Positions 13,446 to 25,089 of a DNA stretch of 64,000 nucleotides are shown piece after piece (position 1 is the stretch's first letter; every line of letters starts with the position of its first letter). The DNA comes from Sitta carolinensis (taxonomy: Eukaryota > Chordata > Aves > Passeriformes > Sittidae). Location of the stretch: assembly GCA_032173965.1 (NCBI GenBank), contig CM063292.1, positions 6,854,001 to 6,918,000 of the forward strand. Reading direction: 5' to 3'. The translations under genes were made by a program, and so were the position numbers. The notes under the pieces are model-generated. The model was not told the DNA's origin and did no database searches. It was given only the letters and a program-made list of their open reading frames with translations.

Positions 13446-13530
13446 TCCCGGCAGGAGGGTCCGGCTGCAGAGTGAGGGCGGGCACTGACAGCAGGACACG
13501 CCTGGGAGGGGCCGGGGGGCTGAGGGATGG

Positions 13531-13707
13531 GTGACCCTTAGGGAGGTGACCCTTGGGGAGAGTGACCCTTAGGGATGAGTGACCCTTGGGGAGAGTGACC
13601 CTTAGGGGTGAGTGACCCTTAAGGACAGGTGACCCTTAGGAGCGAGTGACCCTTAGGGGTGAGTGACCCCCCCTTAGGGACGAGTAACCCTTAGGGATGG
13701 GTGACCG
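13531..13707. repeat. 17-bp tandem array, about ten copies
   Basis: GTGACC (once GTAACC) starts units at 13531, 13546, 13562, 13579, 13595, 13612, 13629, 13646, 13663, 13684 and 13701. The spacing is mostly 16-17 bp. The unit is close to GTGACCCTTAGGGATGA. It contains the letters TTAGGG once per unit but is not a telomeric hexamer array. Confidence 0.9.
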
Positions 13708-13766
13708 CCCCCGTCACATCTGCATGGGAGGGGACACCCTGTCCTTTCCTGCTGGAATGCACGGGA

Positions 13767-13906
13767 CTTCTCCCTTCCCTTCTCCCTTCCCTTCTCCTTC
13801 TCCCTTCCCTTCTCCCTTCCCTTCTCCCTTTCCTTCTCCCATTCCTTTTCCCTTTCCTTTTCTCTTTTCTTTTCCTTTTCCCTTCCCTTCTCCCTCTCCC
13901 TTTCCC
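13767..13906. repeat. Pyrimidine tract of TTCTCCCTTCCC-type repeats
   Basis: About 140 bp of almost pure C/T on the plus strand, with a single A near 13841, built from TTCTCCC and TTCCC words. Long polypurine-polypyrimidine tracts with mirror symmetry are known to form intramolecular triplex (H-DNA). The open frames across it (Pro/Ser/Phe-rich on one strand, Lys/Glu/Gly-rich on the other) are products of the repeat and not proteins. Confidence 0.95.
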
Positions 13907-13939
13907 GGCCGTGTCCGCAGCGGGGCCGTTCTCCGGTGG

Positions 13940-13954
13940 CCACCAGGGGGCGGC
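13940..13954 (+). promoter_or_regulatory. CTCF core motif, perfect consensus match
   Basis: The 15-mer CCACCAGGGGGCGGC satisfies every position of the vertebrate CTCF core consensus CCASYAGRKGGCRS. CTCF is the zinc-finger protein that anchors chromatin loops and insulators, and motif direction matters for loop partners; here it points plus. The site lies in unique CpG-rich DNA between the pyrimidine tract and the GC-rich minisatellite. Its CpG makes binding potentially methylation-sensitive. Binding in vivo is inference. Confidence 0.65.
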
Positions 13955-13997
13955 CTTGGCCCAGGCAAAGCGCTCGGGTCGCCCGCTCCGTACCCGG

Positions 13998-14456
13998 GAG
14001 TGTAACCCGGGATGGGACCGGGATGGAGTGTAACCCGGGATGGGACCGGGACGGGCCCGCGTCCCGGAGTGTAACCCGGGATGGGACCGGGACGGGCCCG
14101 CGTGCCGGGAGTGTAACCCGGGATGGGACCGGGATGGAGTGTAACCCGGGATGGGACCGGGACGGGCCCGCGTGCCGGGAGTGTAACCCGGGATGGGACC
14201 GGGACGGGCCCGCGTCCCGGGAGTGTAACCCGGGATGGGACCGGGATGGAGTGTAACCCGGGATGGGACCGGGACGGGCCCGCGTGCCGGGAGTGTAACC
14301 CGGGATGGACCGGGATGGAGTGTAATCCGGGATGGGACCGGGATGGAGTGTAACCCGGGAGGGGTAATGGTGGACCGGGATGGAGTGTAACCCGGGATGG
14401 GACCGGGATGGGCCCGCGTCCCGGGAGTGTAACCCGCGATGGGACCGGGATGGAGC
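13998..14456. repeat. GC-rich minisatellite of 28- and 42-bp units
   Basis: TGTAA marks thirteen unit starts: 14001, 14029, 14070, 14112, 14140, 14182, 14224, 14252, 14294, 14321, 14349, 14386 and 14428. Spacings are 28, 41, 42, 28, 42, 42, 28, 42, 27, 28, 37 and 42. The 28-bp form is two 14-bp modules, and the 42-bp form adds a third module containing CGGGCCCGCGT. The array ends in a diverged unit. Overlapping open frames on both strands exist because few stops occur in the unit, and I do not regard them as coding. Confidence 0.95.
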
Positions 14457-15177
14457 GATGCAGAGCGAGGATGAACCTCCTAAGCTCACGCCGGGCTGGA
14501 CTGGGAGACTGGAAAAGCCTTGGATGTGTATCCAGGGTCACCCTGCATGGAAAATCCAACAAAAATCGAGCAAAACAGGACAAGATTTTCAGTTTTCATT
14601 TCTCGTGCAAAAAGAATCCAGGGTTTATCAGGACTTTGAAATCTGACCTTTGAGTTTTCTGGGTGGAAATGGAAAAGAAATTACACTCCCCAAACTATTG
14701 AAGAGATGGTCGGTATCTTGTTTAGAAGTAGAATTTAGCTATAGTTTTCTGATTTTAGTTTTTGAGAAGCAAAGTGTGTAGCCCAGGATTGAAAGCAATC
14801 CTCGGGAAGGGACAGCCAAGCCCGTGTTACCCAGAGGTTCAGCTCACCCCGACCTCTCAGTGTAGAGATGAATTAATTACCTCCCCTAATCACAGTGTGC
14901 AGCGATGGAGGCAGCTCGTGTTGTGCTGATTAAAACTGGTTTATAACCTCAGTTTTCAATGTGTGCTGAGAATGCTTTCAACTGAGGTGTTAAACGTTTA
15001 CCAACAAAATTAACAAAAGTTTTAGGAGCTATAAAAGTGAAATCCTGTTTTCTCCAGTGTTTCTAAGAGAAATATTCCCAGAAATGGTGCAGATGATATT
15101 AGCAAATTTGAGTTTGCTAAAATGAATCCTGAAAGTACAGAACTTTTGTGAGTTTCAGCATTCTGTGCTAAAAATGT

Positions 15178-15278
15178 CAAGGTTGTGGATTCAGTCCTTG
15201 CATGGACCATTCACTCAAGAGCTGGACTTGATGATCCTTGTGAGGCACTTCCCACTCAGGGTATTCTGTGATTGTGTG
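15178..15278 (+). mobile_element. CR1 LINE 3' end fragment
   Basis: The fragment follows the CR1 3' UTR closely: a GTGGATTCAGTCC-like stretch, GAGCTGGACTTGATGATCC, CTTCCCACTCAGG, and then two terminal octamers, ATTCTGTG at 15263 and ATTGTGTG at 15271. The terminal octamers place the 3' end on the right, so the element is in plus orientation. About 100 bp remain and no reverse transcriptase coding is present. Confidence 0.9.
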
Positions 15279-15900
15279 GTTTTGGGATTCCTGACAAATG
15301 TGATATTCCCATATTTGAGATTGTGGCAGGTAAACGTGAATGAATCATAAAATACTGGCCTGTAAAACAAAAAACCCCCCAAACAAACAATCAGAATTTT
15401 GCAGTGTGTGGAAGACTAAGAGAGGGAACTCAATATGATACTGTTTGAAGGAGTAGCAGAAATGTCCCTGCTAGCTGCTAACTGTGTGAGGGCTCCTCAG
15501 ATGTGGGGGAATTTGTACAAGCTCCAGGGTACCAGACAGCATTTGCAGAAATTGCAGCAGAATTGTTCCCAGAGCTGTGTGGGACGAGCCATGGGAACAT
15601 CTGGCCCTTCCTGAGTGAGCCTGAAAGAGTGCCCAGAAGTCCTGACCCCAAAGCTGGTTCTGAGTGAGCCATCAGTGCCTTCTTCCTTCTGGGAATGGTT
15701 CTGTGTGCTCAGCATGCCCAAGGGCACCTGCTCTCTGACCTGCAGGGTCCAGCCATGGTCTGCAGGCAGCTCCAGACTGGCACGTTTAAAGGCAAAGTGA
15801 GCAGAACTCCAGCTCAGCCCATCCCGGGAAGGCTGGCTGATTAAATGCAGTTCTTAATCCGCTAAGAGAGCAGTTTTAAGCTGAGAAGTGGAAGTGTTAC

Positions 15901-15937
15901 AAAACAAACAAACAAACAAACAAACAAACAAAAAAAA
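15901..15937. repeat. (AAAC)n microsatellite
   Basis: A 37-bp run of AAAC units with an A-rich right edge. Confidence 0.95.
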
Positions 15938-18900
15938 CCACATAAAGATTAATCAGTCATTCTTGACTCAAATGCCTCCTTGCTCCATGTCCGTGGCAGC
16001 CATGTGACTCCTTTTCTTTCGGCTAAGAGCTGAGTTGTTCTCAGCAAGAGGATGACATCTTTTGGCTTCTTTTTACCCATTTTTTGGAGCACAACTGAAT
16101 GCTCAGTTGGGTCATATCCTATCTGTGGAATTCCACTGAGCTCAGTGAAAATAGCTCCCAAGGAGTGGCAGGAGGAGAAGAGCCTGAAATTTGGATTGAA
16201 CTGAAGCTGATAAATTGAAAACTTAATATCCACAAACTGTTGGCGGGTTCTGTTTGTGTATCCATAGTTACCCACCACGTATCATCCCAGTATCTGCATT
16301 TTAAGTGCAACAAGCAGTAAGAGGAAAAAAAGTTGCTTTATCCGAGTTGTTGTTGCTTTAGGATAGAAAATTCTTTTGAAAAAGTCCCAAGTGGCTAATA
16401 TAGGGTTTTATATTAGTGCAAGAATTTTGTTCAGATCCCAGCTGTTTAAGAAGATGCTTCAGGAGATCTTTACAATGACAGGGCCTGAAGTTAGAAGGGT
16501 GTAGATAGGATACAAAGAGCCAAATTCTGTTCTGTTCTGCTGCTTTTAGCTTTGTCTAAGTCTTATAACTATTCCAAGTTTTATCTGGGCTATAACACTG
16601 CCTGAAATAATTTTGAAACAAGCATTCAACAGTGAAAAACATCTACTCTGTGGAAAATAAGAGAAATGGGTACAATCATATGATTAAAGTTGTTCCTTTG
16701 GACACATCCAACTCTTACCTTAATTAGTATCAATCTTCCACTAAATGGGAGCTGTGGAGTGTGTGCAATGTTGAGTTCTCATATACTGGCTATAAAGAAA
16801 ATATAATCTTGTGTTTTTTTAACATTTCCTTCAAATACATTTTAAAATTGACTCTAGATATGCTGACTTCAGATTCTGAAGAGAGTTTCTTCCCTTTGTC
16901 ATGCATTTCTTCTGTGGATTTGCAGATTCATAGTTTTTGCTGAGTTGTTGTCAAGGAAATAAATTTTAGCAGAATTGTTTTAAAGATCCTTGTTAACAAT
17001 TAACAATTTCGTCTGCCATTCAGAGGTCAAGGGCAGAATTTTTGACAAAATGAAAAATTATACTCTGAGTAGGTAACATGCTTAACATAAACATTTGTCA
17101 TGATGAAAGATCCCTAAAAACCTGAAGATTCAGTGAAGTTCTTGGGGCTCACTGGAGCATAAATTTGTCTTCTAAAATGACAGGACTTTACATGATTTTA
17201 AGTTTCCTTAATGTCTTAAAGTGGTTCAGCTGTAGCTCAGATTTGATCACGTGTAAAGATAAAAATCATAGAAATGCACAGATACTAATATTTACATTTT
17301 TATGTGCAAAGTTCATATAGTTGCAACTGGGAGAGAATGTTGGCATTTACCCAAATTTCAGGTAAAAACTGTGAGCAAACTGGAGTTAATGGGATCCAAT
17401 AATGGTCAATAATATTTGATCTTCAATATTCATTGACAAGATTAAAATATAAATGTATTTATATTAGCTACAGCTGAGCCAGCTGGTTAAATATGAATTG
17501 AGTTGACATTTACTGATATGTTGGGATAGTTGGAGCATAATTGAATCATAACCAAATGCTAAAAATATCTACCATTTTCTGGTCATGTTGCTGAAAAAGT
17601 GCATCTAACTGCCTGAAAGGTATATCACACAAATTATGGCACAGTTGTTTTAAGCTATGGGTTTCTTGTATTAACTCTAAAATGATCCTGACAAGTGCTG
17701 CTTTCCTTCCAGAATTACTTAATATGTCTCTCCTTAACTAGTTGCAGTGTGTATGAATCACATACTTTGGTCTGTAACTTCTGCAGTGGAGGCCATCATC
17801 TGTTACATTATCCTTCCTGTGAGTGTATTTGGCAAAGGAAAGGAGCACTCTGAGGAAGAAAGTGATCCATTTGGGTTTCCACTGCTCTGGCTGCTCCTTC
17901 AATTGTATCATTCCCCTTCTGTCAGGTGAGATCATTATTACACGTCCTGGACAGTAATTCCCATTCGGGTGGGGTAGGTTTTGAAGCAATCAGTCAGAGG
18001 TCAGATTTGGTCAGGGTGGGACCCTTTCCAAATTACTCCTGGAAAAGGTGGGACCAGTTCCTGAAGCAACATTCTGTGAGTGGAAAAAATTATTTGGTGA
18101 AAAAGTTGTAACATTTCACGGATCTTTTATAAGGCAATATATAGGAAAGCCTGAGAGCAGAATGACTGAAAGTGAGCAAATGTATTAATGAGAATTCATC
18201 AAAGTTAGCTCTTCATCTGGAATATTAAGTTGAAGTACATCTGACTTGCTTCTAAATGCTATGATTTTCTGGTGTTGTAATCAGAATTATGATTACACTG
18301 TGGAGACTTTTAAATTATTCTTCACCAAATGAACTAAATCACTGTCCCCAGTCCCTCATTGTGGAACTGTGACATCAACTCAGCTCTGGATCTGCCTTTT
18401 GCTCCCGAAAATCCATCTTGATCAGTAGCTCAAAGGTTAGTTAAAGTAAATATGAAATAACTGGAGGCCAACTTAAAGCAATTCATCTTGTTTTGTCTCT
18501 ATTATTTGCAGGCCAAACTGCTGTACATAACCAGCAAACACCACTGTGGATAATAAATGAGAGATGCTTACGTTTAGAACAAGTGCAGAACTATAAATTG
18601 TGGAGGACACACTTGCCTGTGTGGAAGCCCATTTGAAAGGCTGAAGTTTTGTGAAAGAGGAGAATTACTGAAATCATACCTAAAGTGAGTGTTCTTTCAG
18701 CAGAGGCTGGTTGTTCCTAGTAATTGTGTTTATGTACACTTTAGACATTGACCTCATGGCTCAGACATTCACCGTGCCCAGAGCTTGGTTGCTTAGCACT
18801 GAATGCTAAGTGACATATTAAGTTCAACCAAATGTCAGTCATTGCAATGATGTCATGTTGTCCAAAACCCATTAATTACTTTGAAAATTCCCACAGGAAC

Positions 18901-19072
18901 TGAAAATCTCAGATTATCTGCCTGAATTAATGGGAGCCCTGTAATTGAGTGATGGATCCCATGCTGTTATTTTGTATCTTATGCACTTTACATTTTGAAT
19001 GAAATATACAAATACAGGTTTTGGTCACCTCTGCTGATCTTAGAATCGCTGCCAATTTTAATATTGTCATTG

Positions 19073-19118
19073 AGAACAGTCCCACTAATAATTCATTAAG
19101 AACAATCCCACTAATAAT
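19073..19118. repeat. 26-bp direct duplication
   Basis: Two adjacent copies of an AGAACARTCCCACTAATAAT-type unit start at 19073 and 19099. The copies differ by one substitution over the first 20 bp. Confidence 0.8.
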
Positions 19119-19920
19119 AACAAATGTGAAAGGCTGTATTCCCCACAGTACACCTTAGAAACTGGTATCTCTTAGGAGTTATCTGCAGTTTGGTTACATG
19201 GCTGGGAGTTGGAGAGTCTGGCCCAAAACCCTCATTCCTGTTTTAGCAATGTTCAAGGGTTCTTTCAAGGGGAAAAAAAAGGAGTTAATTTTATTTTTTT
19301 TTTTTTAATATCACCTACTAACTGTAGTGTAATTGTTCTTTTTCTCTCTTCAGATGGGAATGTATAAAGAAAGATGGTTTTGAAGGGTGTTGGTGCACCA
19401 AGTTACCAGGCTGCAGGCAAATTCCAGAGCAGTGCAGGCTCCATGCTTTTTTGGGCCAGGGCTGGGAGGTTACAGGATGCTGTGCTCATGGCAGACCCAC
19501 TTCAGGCTCCTGTCTGATGACCCCATCCAAGCTCCCCTTCTCCACTTTCTCGTAAGTTATCAGCAGTTACTCTATTTTATGTGATCTGGCTTCAGTGCTG
19601 CTGTATTTTATAAGCTAACACCTAAAGGAGAACAAAAATCCCTCCAAATAAATATTATGAGACTTGAAGAAATGTTTTCTGGTGGGTAATATTCCAGATG
19701 AAGCCTGTCTCTTTACAAACACTTTGCAGTCTTCTTGATTTTTCTATAAGGAGGCCTTGGTGAGATTTTCCTTTCATTTTAATGGATTCATTGGGAGCAA
19801 GTTGCCACTGTGAGCCAATATTCAATATTCAGGATTAGGTTATGTTAGTTAAAGTTCTTCCCAATGCGGCTCGACATATTTTATTTGTAGGATGCAGGTA
19901 TGAGAAAGAAGGAAAGAAAG

Positions 19921-19996
19921 ATTAATTAAATTCTTTTTATGATTAATTAAAGACTTTTTAAAGTCATTAATTAAAGACTTTTTCTGATTAATGATC
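19921..19996. repeat. ATTAATTAAAGACTTTTT repeat with inverted part
   Basis: ATTAATTAAA occurs three times in 55 bp. Two of these copies continue into GACTTTTT, and the first is followed by TTCTTTTT. Between the second and third copies, AAAGACTTTTTAAAGTC is also partly self-complementary. A further ATTAATGATC follows at about 19989. This gives a dense cluster of homeodomain-type TTAATTA cores, of unknown significance. Confidence 0.6.
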
Positions 19997-22900
19997 AGGC
20001 CAACTTTCTGCAGGTAGAACATTATGGAATTGTCTGGTCTCCCCCAGATTGCACTGAAGAAAGGTGTCTGAAGCTGCTGGAAAGGGAATCATGATTCACA
20101 GGATGGTGAAATTAAACATACCTGTACTTTCTCTTTAATAAAAAGATGCAGAGTCATAAAAGCAATTTTCTTGCTTTGCTGTTCTATATAGTGGCAGCAA
20201 AAGATGGCTTGATGCTTCTTTGGTTCTGTTTTTAATTTGCTTTTGTTTCATTCTTTTATTCTTCACATATGTACGAGGCATGTTCAAATAGAAAGCTCAG
20301 AAAGTGGCTAACTTCTGATGCAGTCAGCGGGCTTTGGAAGCAAATTTCCAGATACCTTATTCCTCATGGTACCCCTCAGTAGGAATGTAGGACCAGATGG
20401 GGAAGATGTACAGAGTATTTTTTTATTTATACCATCAACTTTTATCTTACAAAAAATGATGAATTCAGCATTTTCCAGGATGTCTTTATATATCTTCAAA
20501 TACCATGATTGTGTATGGTGGGGAATGTTAGATCTCAATTCAATCTCAATTTAAAATATAACGACTTTTTTCCAGTCTTTCCTTTGAGAAAGAGTGTGAG
20601 TCCTTAAAAAACCCCACAAAACCCAAAAAGATGGATGGAGTCAGTCTGTCTTAAATAGCTTATATTGAACTTAAACAAAATAATATATTGATCTAAAACA
20701 AGTAACATAATCAATATGAAAAAGAACTCTAAGTGCCAGAAGATACTGAATAAAAATTCAAGTGGTTGGCTGTCTAGAAAGTGGGACTACTGAACGTGCT
20801 GTGAAGTTCCTGAGGCATCATAAGACCCAAATTCAGTTTACCAAAGCTGAACTAAATCTTTTGGGATCTGTGGGGTGATTTTGGCTTTATTCCAGCCAGG
20901 GAGTGGTCAGCAGGGTCTATTTTGGGGACGAGGAATGCCCCACAGTGCTGGATGGAGGAGCTGGGGTGTATCCTGATCCGTGGCATGCTGCAGAAGGGCC
21001 TGGCTGTGGAATTGCCCTCCTAGGCTGGGGGAGCAGCCCTGCAGAGTCCTGGCTGGCCAGGCCATCTCCTGCTTTTAGCCAGCTCATTTATTTGTAGTGT
21101 TCTGCTAACGTTGCCGTTTAAGCTGCCTGAGAACCAAAGCCCTTGTGGCTTGCCCCTCCCCAATGGGATATCTCCTTTCCTAGTATGCTAACTCTGGAAA
21201 TGCATTAGAAGAATGCAATATCCTTGAAATTGCACTTCTCTGCCAGGAAAATCAGATTTCAGACCTGAATCTAAGAGTATCTCTTATTAATAGCTAACAC
21301 CTATGTAGCAACTGTGTTTGCATTGCACTTTACCAAAAGGAACAAGACCCTCTCTTTGCCCTGATTAATGTGCAGGCTGAATAAACCAAATGGGGCATAG
21401 CAAATTTATCTATTTTAAAGTATATTTAGCTTCCATTACCACAAATAGTTGACAGTTTTATATTCTCAGTGTTCGTTTTCTAAAAAATAGGCTTGTGAGA
21501 CAGGGTAGTGCTGTTATTCCTATGGGCAACTAAAGCACAAGAAGCTGCTTAGTTGGAGTTCACACAACAACATATATGGCAGATGAGGGATCTAAACTGA
21601 CATATTCTGGCAACAGGTTCTGTTCTGACACGTTCTGTTGTCCTGGCTGATGTATTTCTCTTGAAATCAGACAAAAGAAAGCAACGAGGAAAGAAACAGC
21701 TTTTACTTTAAATGGCTTATCTTGTTGGACATCCTGCAAGCAGAGCCTGGGGGTTCTTTGCTGGCTTTTAGACCCTCAGGAAACACCTGCACTCAGGAGA
21801 AACCCCTCCAAAGGCACAGCTCTCAGCCGGATAGATCCGATTGTCAGCCTGCTCCTCATGGAGTGGGTCTATGTAGAAAGATAATGTTATCACTAAGCAC
21901 AGAAAGTAAAGGAAGTGAGCATTGCTTAAGGCACATTTTAGAATGTTTTAGATGCTTGTTGGTATTTATTATTCGAGCTCAGTGAATTCATTCCTCCACA
22001 TCTTGGTAAATGGATTTTTCAGGTTCATTTTCCTGAATACTGGCATGTTCTACGCCACCACATAAGGGTTCAAAGTTACAGAACTTACTACCACTAAAAA
22101 CAGTTGCTGCTGGGAGACACTTTTACTAACTTTCCAGAAGCAAAGCAGAAAATAAAAAATCCAGTAAAAGCCTGCCTTTCCTTTTGAATTACTGAGCACA
22201 CAGACTCTTGCTCTGTCCAAGCCTCTCCTACACTGACATCAGTGACATCGTGGAGATGCAGGAACTTCTTGTCACCAACTGCTGCATCAAAGATCATTTT
22301 TTCAGGTCCAGCTCTGTGGTATTGCAATAAAAAGCACGTGAAACATTGCCAATTAATTTAACAAATAATATTTTTGACATCCTAACTTATCTGAATAAAG
22401 GAAAGCCAGACCGTTTTAAACATATCTAGGGGAAAGTGAGTGTCTCTAGAAAGTGCATATCAGGAAGATAAGGCTGCTTTTTGATGGTAGGAAATGTGCT
22501 GAACTGTAGTCAACACAGACTTTTCTTCCTCATGATGTGGATATCTTAAGGCAAAAATGCAACCAATAATCCTTGTTCTTTTTCTGTGGATTTTCCTTTA
22601 TCTGAATTAACACAAAGCATTTATTTTGGCTTGCAATTGTGAAGGCCTGTTAAGTCATTGATTGCCATGGGGCACTTCAAATATGTTTCTGCTTCCTTCC
22701 ACTACTGGTTTGGTTGTGGTTTAGCCTGTGATTGCTTTCAAATGTGTCTCATAAGCAGACATTCTTTTGAAAAGCGTTATTTTAAAAGGCTGGATTAATT
22801 TAAAAGAAAGTCTCCTTTCCCAAAATGAGCATATATTTTGGATGGGACAAAGTCATACTGCATGGAAGAATAATGCAATACTAGATTACTGCCTTAAATT

Positions 22901-24051
22901 AAAAGTCAAATAGAGCCAGTGGAATTCTCATTTCTAATAAATTCCAGATATTCTGGATTGCTGAGTCTATATTGTGATTGCAAAGTCCCTAAATAGTGGC
23001 TAATTAGAAGAAAGACGTTGACAAATTGCACAGAATGAAGACAAGACAGAGAAGGTAGATTTGGGAAAGAAATAGTATTGAACGAGCCTTAAAATGTTCT
23101 CCTTGGTGAACTTCTATAAGTAGCTTACATTATCCACTGCATTTTTTAAGTGATTAAATACTTCTATCACTGTAAAAAGAGCCAAGGGGTGATGGGTTAA
23201 ATGAAACTAATGGTAAGAACATCAGTCTTGTTGCTGAATAACTCTATTCCACGTTTAACAGCCTTTGCACATGGTTTAATCCAGGCTTTTTCACTAAGAG
23301 TGTAAGGTTAGCTTTTATTTAACCTGATGATGTTTCAAATTTGGATTATATGGTTTAAAATATATTTTATCACAGGACTGAACATAAGCAAATTTTTTCT
23401 TGGCATTTACTGGAATGCTACATTTTTTTTTTTTTAATTGAGGTTTCCTGAAATGTGGTTTATTTTGCAAATTAAAAAAGTGTAGAAAGCCACATTCTTG
23501 ATCTTCTTTTTAAGAACCAGATCCTATCAAGTGTTTTTCTACCACATATTCCCATGGGTATAGAAAAGTGTTTTATTTCATTAAAATATTTGTACTAAGC
23601 ATTTTTAAAAAATACTTTAATGTAGACAGATTTTTGTGCATTTATTTAGTATTTCTAATAGATCTTGTCAGACAGAAGAAATCAATAAATATCATGTATT
23701 ACACAAGCTGGTTTTAGCTTCTGAATAGCTCTGACTCAGCATAGATTATAAAAAGCCAATGGCTGTTGAAAATGGGTTGGTTCTGTTTGGTTGACTGAGA
23801 TGGTAAAATATGCCAAAATAAGCACAAACTCTACTGGCACTACTAAATAGTTTTCTGTTTCTATTTGTCTCAAAAGTAACTAAGCACTTCTCAGTTTTGA
23901 ATCAAGAATTATTTGGATTGACTTCTGCTTCTTCAACTAGAAATACTTCCATGTTCATGTTTTGATGTAAAATTGGGTTTTTTTTGGTGTGTCTTTTTAA
24001 TATCACTTTATGTGTAATGAGATTTATGTAGAATTCAAGGAAAAAATTGCG

Positions 24052-24066
24052 CCCCCCCCCCCCCCC
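24052..24066. repeat. C15 homopolymer
   Basis: A run of 15 C after a G at 24051. On the minus strand it encodes the glycine run of a 128-codon open frame, which I regard as spurious. Confidence 0.95.
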
Positions 24067-24317
24067 AGATGTTTCAGTGGAAAAGACTCTAAACCTTATG
24101 ACAATATAAGGAAAAAACTGAGATGGTGTTCTTAACTTGGGTGGTGCCTGATGTTCACCAACTCTTACTATCACACTATTTTTATTTAATTCCACAAATG
24201 TAGACCAAGTGTGTCTTGTCCTTTTCTGGAAGTGGGAGGTGGGAGAGGGCTGTGTGACCTCTCTTTTTCTTAGGCTGAGTTTCCACATGTGTAGGATGCA
24301 AAGAGAGGAGGTCTCAT

Positions 24318-24330
24318 GGCCATCTCGTGG
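24318..24330 (-). promoter_or_regulatory. Possible weaker CTCF-like site
   Basis: On the minus strand the sequence reads CCACGAGATGGCC. It fits most of the CTCF core but has G instead of C/T at position five and C instead of A/G at position 13. It points minus, towards the perfect plus-strand motif near 13.94 kb, so the two are in convergent orientation. The match is weaker and could be chance. Confidence 0.25.
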
Positions 24331-25089
24331 TCTGTGGCCACAGGGAGGATAGCTGAGGCACTGTTTGATGTGTTTGATGTCAGCTCATTTTCCCCATCCT
24401 ACACAGCTGGATCGATTGTGTTTTATCAATCATCCTGAAATAGCTGTTTGCAAGATTATAACACCCTTGGCTGGAGCAGTGAATAATGCTGACTCCCACT
24501 TCTTGATTCCCTCCCTGCTCTCTGCAGGTTAAAAGTCATGTGTTGGTCTGCACTGTACACACCCTTTGTGTGTTGAGGCAAGAGGGAACAGCTTTGTGCT
24601 CACAACTTCCCTGGCATTTAGAGAAGCTGTAAAGTGCAGGGCAAGTTCCTCAGCTCCCTGCACTGAAGTGAGCAGGTACAGTGACAGCTCAGGCTGAATC
24701 CATCAAGATGGGCAGCAGGGCTGGCTTTCAGCAAGTTTTCCCAAAGCTTTCCAAACTCAAGATGTTCAGAAGGCTGCTGCCTTTGCTGGAGATTATCTGT
24801 GATCCTAAGGTAGATCATTGCCACAACAATTCCAGATGCACAGCCAGGCTCCTGATGGCTTCTCACTCCCTGAGCTGTCAGTAAAGCTGCTGCAGGATAT
24901 TCCTGCTTTACTGTGCTCTGTGCTTCCGAATCCCACATCTCTGTGCTGCCCCAGTTCAGTTCTTTTCAGACAAAACCAGAAGGGAGGATTGTTTAGAGAG
25001 TTTTCATGAAGAACAAGCTGCAGATTCTCCTCCAGTCCTAAGGCAGCTGCAGTTGTGTGGGGAGAAGGGTTTTTAAGCAGAGCACAGAC

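Larger units (their letters stand above)
13440..14470. other. CpG-rich island built largely of tandem repeats
   Basis: CpG dinucleotides are dense here and sparse elsewhere in the window. Much of the density comes from the 14-bp-module minisatellite at the right end, but the unique segment 13907-13995 is also very GC- and CpG-rich. I see no TATA box, initiator or downstream first exon that would make it a promoter. A CTCF core site sits in the unique segment. It may be an unmethylated regulatory island or only a GC-rich satellite. Confidence 0.6.
14470..24050. other. Gene-free AT-rich stretch
   Basis: I find no gene. It holds one CR1 3' end, an (AAAC)n microsatellite and small tandem duplications, which are listed separately. 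The segment 18830-18965 has clustered TAATTA/ATTAAT cores and an ATGATGTCATG word, so it may be conserved non-coding DNA. The minus-strand open frame at 15949-16278 (109 codons) matches nothing I know. Confidence 0.55.

Noticed and set aside
13531..13707. Interstitial telomeric repeat (TTAGGG present in each unit)
   Set aside because: TTAGGG occurs only once per 17-bp unit and never in tandem, so it is a different minisatellite.
13674..14583. Overlapping frames of 271 and 289 codons on the minus strand, and shorter plus-strand frames
   Set aside because: They lie within the minisatellite and pyrimidine tract. The protein repeats just mirror the DNA repeats, and several frames are open at once.
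16121..16230. Possible very old CR1-like 3' region (GAGCTCAGTG-type words)
   Set aside because: The similarity rests on a few short words and is too weak to call.
16119..16313. YWDD string in a minus-strand frame, reminiscent of a reverse-transcriptase active site
   Set aside because: No flanking reverse-transcriptase motifs are present. A four-residue match is chance.
23902..24288. 128-codon minus-strand frame with a glycine run
   Set aside because: The glycine run is the C15 homopolymer read in reverse, and the rest is unrecognised.
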